Shown piece by piece: positions 20,214-24,341 of a stretch of 24,341 nucleotides of DNA. The notes beneath the pieces are model-generated. The model had not been told where the DNA came from and did no database searches. It saw only the letters and a program-made list of their open reading frames with translations. The stretch is from the NCBI GenBank assembly GCA_964409535.1, contig CAYPDQ010000012.1, forward strand, positions 1-24,341. The letters are read 5' to 3'. Every line of letters starts with the position of its first letter. Position 1 is the first letter of the stretch. The translations under genes and the position numbers were made by a program. This stretch comes from JBBUAX01 sp964409535. GTDB taxonomy: Bacteria > Patescibacteriota > Minisyncoccia > UBA6257 > 2-01-FULL-56-20.

Positions 20214-21176
20214 ATGTTGTTGATCCTATCGTGCGCTGAGGATGACACCGTAGATTGGTTTGAGCAAAAGCATCTGGAAGGTTCGGGCTTGAGGTGGTTA
20301 AGGTTCAACACCGAACGTTTCCCTGAGAAGGTGTCTCTCAACCTCAACCCATGGACGTTCACTTGGTCGGATAGCGATAAATATTTCGACCCATGCAATG
20401 TTTCCTGTGTTTGGTACAGAAAACCAGCACCGAGCAGTTTCGCCACGCCCTTGCGTCCTGTTGAGCAGGAGTACGCCCAGAACGAGGCTGCAAGGGTGCT
20501 GGTCGCGATGCAGGATTTGTTGCAGTCTGCGACGTGGGTGAACCACCCGGAACGCAATGAAGTTGTAAGCAGGAAACTCGCTCAGTTGCGTCAGGCGGCA
20601 GAAATCGGGTTCACATGCCCGGCTACCCTCGTCTCCAACGACCCCGCAGAAATCGGGTCATTTACTAGGGAGCACGGTGGGGAGGTCTTGGTGAAGCCGC
20701 TTCATAGGGGCACAGTAGTTGATGAAGGGAAGCGCCGTGCTTTCTATTCAACGCTTCTCTCCGTGGACGAATTACTAAGAGATCCCCAGTCACTTAGAAT
20801 CTGTCCCCTCATCTACCAGCAGTTCGTGAAGAAAGCATTCGAGCTGAGGGTAACTGTCGTCGGTGAGGAGTGCTTCGCGGTGCGCATCGACTCCCAGGAG
20901 CGATCCCCCACAGTAGTTGACTGGAGACGCAACCCCTACTCCGTGCACTACGCCCCTTTCAACCTGCCAGGTGAAGTCGCAGGGCGCTGCATACGGATGA
21001 CGCAGCAAAGCGGTTTGCTGTTTACTGCATGCGACCTGATTGTTACGCCGGAGAACGAGTATGTGTTTTTGGAACACAACCCTAACGGTCAGTTTGCGTG
21101 GTTGGAGCAGTTGACAGGTGTACCTATCGGGCGTGCTTTGCTGAAAACGTTCCGTAAGTCCTCGGCACGTTCGTAG
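20214..21176 (+). CDS. MvdD-like ATP-grasp RiPP ligase (graspetide synthetase)
   Basis: 320 residues from ATG 20214, preceded by AAGGAGA at 20201-20207; the longer frame from 20172 has no such site. The order of motifs matches ATP-grasp peptide maturases of the microviridin family. VWYRKP at 66-71 lies in the pre-ATP-grasp domain, WVNHPERN at 108-115, and SRKLAQL at 119-125 with its nucleotide-binding Lys. P136-ATLVSNDP follows, then the ATP-binding K161 (VLVKPL), QQFVKKAFELRVTVVG at 202-217 and DWRR at 236-239. Acidic Mg ligands lie in ACDLIVTPENEYVFLEHNPNGQF (D274, E287, N289, N291). Such enzymes phosphorylate Asp/Glu side chains of the core peptide and join them to Thr/Ser or Lys. The adjacent precursor has the matching leader. 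Graspetide loci are familiar from cyanobacteria, actinobacteria and others; one in a CPR-like genome is unusual. Product unknown. Confidence 0.9.
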   Translation: MLLILSCAEDDTVDWFEQKHLEGSGLRWLRFNTERFPEKVSLNLNPWTFTWSDSDKYFDPCNVSCVWYRKPAPSSFATPLRPVEQEYAQNEAARVLVAMQDLLQSATWVNHPERNEVVSRKLAQLRQAAEIGFTCPATLVSNDPAEIGSFTREHGGEVLVKPLHRGTVVDEGKRRAFYSTLLSVDELLRDPQSLRICPLIYQQFVKKAFELRVTVVGEECFAVRIDSQERSPTVVDWRRNPYSVHYAPFNLPGEVAGRCIRMTQQSGLLFTACDLIVTPENEYVFLEHNPNGQFAWLEQLTGVPIGRALLKTFRKSSARS

Positions 21177-21195
21177 CGTGCCGAGATTCATTTAT

Positions 21196-21828
21196 ATGGA
21201 TAAAGCATTGGTAGCCAAAAAAGTAAAATCTATAGAGGCGAGCAGTTTGTTCAGCGGACGATACAAGGACGGTATCCGCCGACTCCGCGCGCTGGAAAAA
21301 CGCAGCGGCTTTAATGAGTTATTTTTGTATTCCTACGGAATCCTGTATGACCATCTGGCGATGGCAGTTAAGAACCGCGCCAGGAGATCGCGCCTGGAAG
21401 AAAAAGCGCGGTCGTATTATCTCCGAGCCGTCAAGTTGGGAGTAGGGGGAGTGAAACCCTATTGGGGGTTGGGGAGGATACTACTGCATAATAAGAAGTA
21501 CAAACCGGCCTTGGAGTACTACCGCAAGGCCTACAATATGCGGCCTGCAAGTCGCAGCACCCGCTTGGCTTACGCAACGGCGCTTTCCTGGGCGGAAAGA
21601 TACAGGGAGGCGAGAAAACTTTTTGAGGCGGACCGACGAAAGTACGGCCGGGGGTTCAGAACGTCTTTTAACTTGGCGGATATAGAGAACAAGATCGGCA
21701 ATAAGAAAAGAGCCGGTAAGTACGCATTGGAAGCGCTAAGGTTCTGGCGGCGCAACAAGCGCCATAGAAGCCGGTTCGGAAAGCTCTGGGAGGAAAATCT
21801 TAAAAGATTAGTTGTGCAACAATCGTAA
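21196..21828 (+). CDS. TPR-like repeat protein
   Basis: 210 residues from ATG 21196; GTG 21178, one base after the ATP-grasp stop, is a plausible coupled start adding 6 residues. Neither has a Shine-Dalgarno. Pairs of helices of about 34 residues are seen: LFLYSYGILYDHLAMAVKN, then YLRAVKLG-VKPYWGLGRILLHNKKYKPALEYYRKAYNMRP (a clear TPR), STRLAYATALSWAERYREARKLFEA and TSFNLADIENKIGNKKRAGKYALEALRFW. The protein is very basic (many Lys/Arg), unlike an ordinary cytosolic TPR protein. It immediately follows the ATP-grasp gene, so co-transcription is likely. A role as scaffold for the RiPP pathway is only suggested by position. Confidence 0.8.
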   Translation: MDKALVAKKVKSIEASSLFSGRYKDGIRRLRALEKRSGFNELFLYSYGILYDHLAMAVKNRARRSRLEEKARSYYLRAVKLGVGGVKPYWGLGRILLHNKKYKPALEYYRKAYNMRPASRSTRLAYATALSWAERYREARKLFEADRRKYGRGFRTSFNLADIENKIGNKKRAGKYALEALRFWRRNKRHRSRFGKLWEENLKRLVVQQS

Positions 21829-21840
21829 AAAGAATATAAT
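21812..21840 (+). promoter_or_regulatory. Candidate promoter of the small zinc-ribbon gene
   Basis: TTGTGC (21812-21817), 17-base spacer, perfect TATAAT (21835-21840). It overlaps the end of the TPR gene and lies about 20 bases before ATG 21861. The -10 and spacing are good, the -35 weak. Confidence 0.55.
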
Positions 21841-21860
21841 TGGATCAGTTGGAGGGGTAA

Positions 21861-22055
21861 ATGGAAATGGAAAAAGAAATTATGGCTGAATGGGTACCAA
21901 CTGACTTTGCAGGCGGCACAACAACCATCTCCTGCTCCCAGTGCGGTTATGAGATCGTGTTCTCCAGATTGCCTCCGAGCAGATGCGCTGGCTGTGGCAG
22001 CAAAATGGAGGTTCGTGTTTTCACTGCGCCCCCTTATCCTGGTACCGGGGTATAG
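21861..22055 (+). CDS. Small zinc-ribbon protein
   Basis: 64 residues with a good Shine-Dalgarno (GGAGGGG, 21851-21857) and its own promoter. C25/C28 (SCSQCGYEIVFSRLP) and C42/C45 (SRCAGCGSKM) form one rubredoxin-like zinc ribbon. The N-terminus is acidic (MEMEKEIMAEW) and the tail short and Pro/Gly-rich (APPYPGTGV). Too small for an enzyme; probably a zinc-stabilised regulatory or binding module. It sits between the TPR and methyltransferase genes, followed by a long hairpin. No specific family recognised. Confidence 0.75.
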   Translation: MEMEKEIMAEWVPTDFAGGTTTISCSQCGYEIVFSRLPPSRCAGCGSKMEVRVFTAPPYPGTGV

Positions 22056-22103
22056 CTAGCAGTTAAGTGATATACGCTCGGTTGCAGCATCGGCATAGCG
22101 AAA

Positions 22104-22137
22104 TCGAGGGGGCGCGTTGTCAACGCAGTCCCCTCGA
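22104..22137 (+). terminator. Long nested hairpin after the zinc-ribbon gene
   Basis: Outer stem TCGAGGGG (22104-22111) / CCCCTCGA (22130-22137), inner stem GCGTTG (22114-22119) / CAACGC (22121-22126). Strongly folded, but without a T run on the plus strand. It may be a weak terminator, an mRNA-stabilising structure or an operator palindrome before the methyltransferase. Confidence 0.5.
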
Positions 22138-22194
22138 ACCCTTTCATAACCTTCATTCACGCTTGTGAAACGAAATTGGTAGCAGTATCAACAA

Positions 22195-22743
22195 TTGACG
22201 GCGAACAAGCCGCCATCGCCGCTCCTGCGTGAGGCGGTGGGTTTCGTTCACGGCACCAAGGCGTTGGATTTGGGGGCAGGGGCGTTGCAGGACAGCAGAT
22301 ATCTGCTGGATCATGGATTTGACGTCGTCGCTGTTGATCGCCTCCGGCCGGCCCGATTGCCGCACAGTCGGCATTTCACCTTCTTCAACTGCAACTTCGA
22401 CCAAATATTTCCTACACGGAACAAATACAACCTCGTGACTGCCCAATGGTCCCTGCCCTTCGCGGACGGCCCCAAAGCTCGCTTCAAGCGGCTTTGGGCC
22501 AATATAACATCCGCTCTCGCCCATCGAGGCGTGTTTACGTGTCAGCTGTTCGGAGACAGGGATGCTTGGGCCAAAGGCAAACGTCATAGAGACGTCGTGT
22601 TTCACACGCGTAAGGAGGTCAGAAACCTACTGAGGGGGTTGGACGTAATCCACTTTGGGGAGGTGGAACGCTGGGGACGAGAAGTCGGCAGGGCCAAACT
22701 CAAGCGTTGGCACTATTTCAACATCATTGCCCGCAAGAAGTGA
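22195..22743 (+). CDS. Class I SAM-dependent methyltransferase (TehB-like)
   Basis: 182 residues from TTG 22195; an in-frame stop lies at 22180, so no longer start exists, and no Shine-Dalgarno is visible. Motif I is ALDLGAGALQDSRYLL (23-38), followed by GFDVVAVD (41-48), whose acidic residue binds the SAM ribose. NLVTAQWSLPFA and GVFTCQLFGDRDAW match motifs IV and V of small Rossmann methyltransferases. KPPSPLLREAVGFV before motif I is typical of this family. The substrate is unknown. Methyltransferases occur in several graspetide loci, but a 1-kb distance and separate promoter and hairpin elements make membership of the RiPP pathway uncertain. Confidence 0.85.
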   Translation: MTANKPPSPLLREAVGFVHGTKALDLGAGALQDSRYLLDHGFDVVAVDRLRPARLPHSRHFTFFNCNFDQIFPTRNKYNLVTAQWSLPFADGPKARFKRLWANITSALAHRGVFTCQLFGDRDAWAKGKRHRDVVFHTRKEVRNLLRGLDVIHFGEVERWGREVGRAKLKRWHYFNIIARKK

Positions 22744-22819
22744 ACATGCAGTCCTGTAACGTGTCAATATGTTCTTGAGGCCCAGGGTGTTGCCAAGCTA
22801 TTGAACTATTACGGTTCAT

Positions 22820-22848
22820 TTGATTTTTTGGCGGTTTTGTATTATAAG
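22820..22848 (+). promoter_or_regulatory. Candidate promoter of the exported protein gene
   Basis: TTGATT (22820-22825), 17-base spacer, TATAAG (22843-22848). Start would be about 22855, giving a leader of about 55 bases before ATG 22911. The -35 region is shared with the element upstream of the RiPP precursor (19874-19888). Confidence 0.6.
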
Positions 22849-22910
22849 GGAAATAGTGCGCGGGAGTGGCCTGCGCGTCGTAAACTGAACATGGCAGAGG
22901 GAGGATAGCC

Positions 22911-23381
22911 ATGAAGTGTTTTATCGTGATTCTCGCGGCAGCAGTCGTCGCGCTTGCCACTCCCGCGTATGCGGAGAGTGACAATACCAACCAACCGACG
23001 CTCGCAGCGTCGTCCCCGTTCTCGCCGGAAGCCATCGCGCAGGCAGTGGCGGCGGTCCAGTCCCAGCAGGCAACGGATGCCAAGCTCGCCCAGCTGGATG
23101 AGCGGATCGTGAAGGCCCGCAAAAGAATCAGCGCTGGGAAACAGAACACCGTGCTCGGCGCCGTTCTTCTCCCTGTTGGGATGTATCTCTTGAACAGGGG
23201 GGAGACGTTCTACGGGGCAATCGTTACCGTCCCGGGTGTGGCTGGTGTCGTCGCTGGGCCGATCTGGTGGTCAATCGGCAAGAGAGACCTTCGCCGCGCC
23301 GAGGCGGAGAGGAGGGAACTGACCAATCCTGCGGTCGCCTCTACCTCTTCCGTCGCAGTCGGCTACCGCATCCATTGGTGA
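22911..23381 (+). CDS. Exported protein with signal peptide and two hydrophobic segments
   Basis: 156 residues. The Sec signal peptide MKCFIVILAAAVVALATPAYA has a classic AxA cleavage site before ESD. A Ser/Ala-rich linker and a coiled stretch (AIAQAVAAVQSQQ..DAKLAQLDERIVKARKRI) follow. Then two hydrophobic segments (TVLGAVLLPVGMYLL and GAIVTVPGVAGVVAGPIWW) around a short loop, and a charged helix (KRDLRRAEAERREL). It ends in VAVGYRIHW. A strong Shine-Dalgarno (GGGAGGA) and a promoter precede it and a terminator follows, so it is a monocistronic unit. No family recognised; an envelope protein is likely. Confidence 0.8.
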   Translation: MKCFIVILAAAVVALATPAYAESDNTNQPTLAASSPFSPEAIAQAVAAVQSQQATDAKLAQLDERIVKARKRISAGKQNTVLGAVLLPVGMYLLNRGETFYGAIVTVPGVAGVVAGPIWWSIGKRDLRRAEAERRELTNPAVASTSSVAVGYRIHW

Positions 23382-23398
23382 TACGGCGAAGTGGGTGG

Positions 23399-23433
23399 TC
23401 CCCGGACATCGTGTCCGGGGATTACTGCTTTTT
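23399..23433 (+). terminator. Rho-independent terminator
   Basis: Perfect 10-base stem TCCCCGGACA (23399-23408) / TGTCCGGGGA (23412-23421) with a TCG loop, followed after seven bases by TTTTT (23429-23433). It ends the exported-protein unit. Confidence 0.8.
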
Positions 23434-23446
23434 CGCGATTCTTGAC

Positions 23447-23455
23447 TTATCCACA
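23447..23455 (+). promoter_or_regulatory. Perfect DnaA box (3)
   Basis: A third TTATCCACA, in the gap before the last gene and inside TTGACTTATCCACAG. It may overlap a promoter -35 (TTGACT at 23442-23447). Function inferred only. Confidence 0.3.
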
Positions 23456-23484
23456 GCCCTCTATTTTTTAGTACAAGAGTTTCT

Positions 23485-23490
23485 TATAAT
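23485..23490 (+). promoter_or_regulatory. Candidate -10 of the surface-protein gene (leaderless)
   Basis: TATAAT ends 6 bases before ATG 23497, so transcription would begin at or next to the start codon. No Shine-Dalgarno precedes that ATG, which fits. No convincing -35 at 16-18 bases. Confidence 0.5.
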
Positions 23491-23496
23491 TGACGT

Positions 23497-24341
23497 ATGG
23501 AAAGAAAAAACCTCGCTCTCGCGGTCGCTCTTATTGTTGCTGTCGTACTTACGGCTTCTTTCCCGCAGGTTGTTTATGGCAAAAAAGTTGTGACGTTCGG
23601 TCTTAAGGTAATCGCTGTAGCTGCTGCAGCGGTGGTTACAGCGGGAATTGTTGTCGGTGTTACGGCGGTTGCGGCGATAACTTCCGCAGGTACGGCAGTT
23701 GGTTCAGCGATTGCGGCAAGCAGTGTCATCGTTGGAACTGCGGCAGTCGTGGCAGGAGTAGCCGCGGGCACAGCTGTCGCTTGCGCAGTAGGCCTTGGCG
23801 GTTTCTGCCGCGGCGGTGACGGCAGCAGAAGCGAAAGCTCTCCGCCCCCGCCCCCACCTCCGCCTCCGCAATCCTGTGAAGACAGAGGCGATTGTCCATC
23901 ACCTCCGCCTCCTGGTTGCGAGGAGCGAGGCGACTGTCCACCCACTCCGCCTCCCCCACCCGGCGGCCAGCCCCCTCCGCTCTCTGGCGGCGGTGGCAAT
24001 GGCAACGGCAATGGTGGCGGTAATGGTGGCGGCGGCAACGGCGGCCCTCCTCCGCCTCCCCCTCCACCTCCCCCGCAATACAACGTCTGCGCGAACGACG
24101 GCACCTGCATAAGGGTCCAGGGCTCCGGCTCGGATCAGTGCTCCGACCCCGGGAACCCCGATTCCTCCTCCTGCTCCCAGCCCCCGCCCTCCTGCACGAG
24201 CTTCACCTCCAGCCCCCAGAAGCTCGTCTATCCTCCAGCCAAGGGCGTCACCCTCTCCTGGAGCTGCGTGAAAGCCCATAATGGCTGCACGATCACCGAC
24301 AACAACCCTGACGCTCCGGACATAGGTCAGGTGCCCGCATC
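23497..24341 (+). CDS. Secreted or surface Pro/Gly-rich protein with Cys-flanked RGD repeats and Ig-like segment (3' end beyond window)
   Basis: Open from ATG 23497 to the window end, 281 codons with no stop. A signal-like N-terminus (MERKNLALAVALIVAVVLTA then FPQVVYG) is followed by a long Ala/Val/Gly-rich hydrophobic region (about 32-100). A Pro-rich linker follows with two repeats of C-E-[DE]-R-G-D-C-P (CEDRGDCPS and CEERGDCPP), then a Gly/Asn linker (GGGGNGNGNG) and a second poly-Pro stretch. Next is a Cys-rich segment (YNVCANDGTCIRV), and then SFTSSPQKLVYPPAKGVTLSWSC...CTI, which resembles the Ig-like repeats common in CPR surface proteins (TLSWS core). The low-complexity parts have ordinary codons, not simple repeats. 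Likely an adhesin or envelope-spanning surface protein; host adhesion through RGD is speculation. Confidence 0.75.
   Translation, partial: MERKNLALAVALIVAVVLTASFPQVVYGKKVVTFGLKVIAVAAAAVVTAGIVVGVTAVAAITSAGTAVGSAIAASSVIVGTAAVVAGVAAGTAVACAVGLGGFCRGGDGSRSESSPPPPPPPPPQSCEDRGDCPSPPPPGCEERGDCPPTPPPPPGGQPPPLSGGGGNGNGNGGGNGGGGNGGPPPPPPPPPPQYNVCANDGTCIRVQGSGSDQCSDPGNPDSSSCSQPPPSCTSFTSSPQKLVYPPAKGVTLSWSCVKAHNGCTITDNNPDAPDIGQVPA

Noticed and set aside
22744..22910. An open frame continuing after the methyltransferase stop
   Set aside because: It contains the promoter of the next gene, has no good start and no protein-like features; read-through is unlikely.
23574..24110. Minus-strand frame with long poly-Gly and poly-Pro runs
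   Set aside because: Antisense of the Pro/Gly-rich secreted protein, which has a signal-like N-terminus and an open frame to the window end.

Overview
The window looks like the chromosome of a Candidate Phyla Radiation (Patescibacteria, probably Parcubacteria-type) bacterium. The evidence is the tightly overlapping gene layout (many ATGA or GTGA junctions), an M23 peptidase - gltX - murG - ftsW - trmD neighbourhood mixed with CPR-style genes of unknown function, two VirD4/DUF87-like ATPases with a membrane partner, a CutA homologue, a LAGLIDADG endonuclease relic and a CPR-style Ig-like surface protein. TGA is used as a stop throughout, so the ordinary bacterial code applies. No tRNA, rRNA, CRISPR array or insertion sequence was seen.

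Positions 1-19823 form one almost uninterrupted minus-strand run. From upstream to downstream it holds: a large membrane protein (18465-19823), its small membrane partner (17957-18463), ATPase B (16502-17947), CutA, a 43-aa membrane peptide, ATPase A (14003-15937), TrmD, a degenerate D-aminoacylase-like protein, FtsW, then an array of three paralogous cysteine-rich zinc-ribbon proteins of about 590 residues. Each interval of that array carries a two-gene cassette: DUF4258 + DUF2283, and DUF5678 + retropepsin, the latter with an extra 49-aa CxxC protein. MurG, GltX and a secreted M23 peptidase close the run, followed by the remains of a LAGLIDADG homing endonuclease and two perfect DnaA boxes. 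The third zinc-ribbon paralogue is bracketed by coding fragments of another copy, each next to a GC-rich palindrome, which records a rearrangement.

From 19824 to the end the genes are on the plus strand, with larger gaps, their own promoters and hairpins, and the character of an accessory region. The clearest new system is a graspetide-type RiPP locus. A 44-aa precursor (19998-20132) carries a PFRFLE leader motif and a Thr/Ser-rich core ending in Asp-Asp-Glu. It is followed through a hairpin by an MvdD-like ATP-grasp ligase (20214-21176). Downstream are a TPR-like protein, a small zinc ribbon and a SAM methyltransferase, whose link to the RiPP is unproven. Next come a Sec-exported membrane protein with a good terminator and the start of a secreted Pro/Gly-rich protein with two Cys-flanked RGD motifs and an Ig-like segment, cut by the window end.

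The minus-strand run combines cell-wall synthesis and division (MurG, FtsW, M23), translation (GltX, TrmD) and a possible envelope-associated DNA-translocation or pilus-type machine (two ATPases plus membrane proteins). The plus-strand part looks devoted to a secreted or modified peptide and surface proteins.
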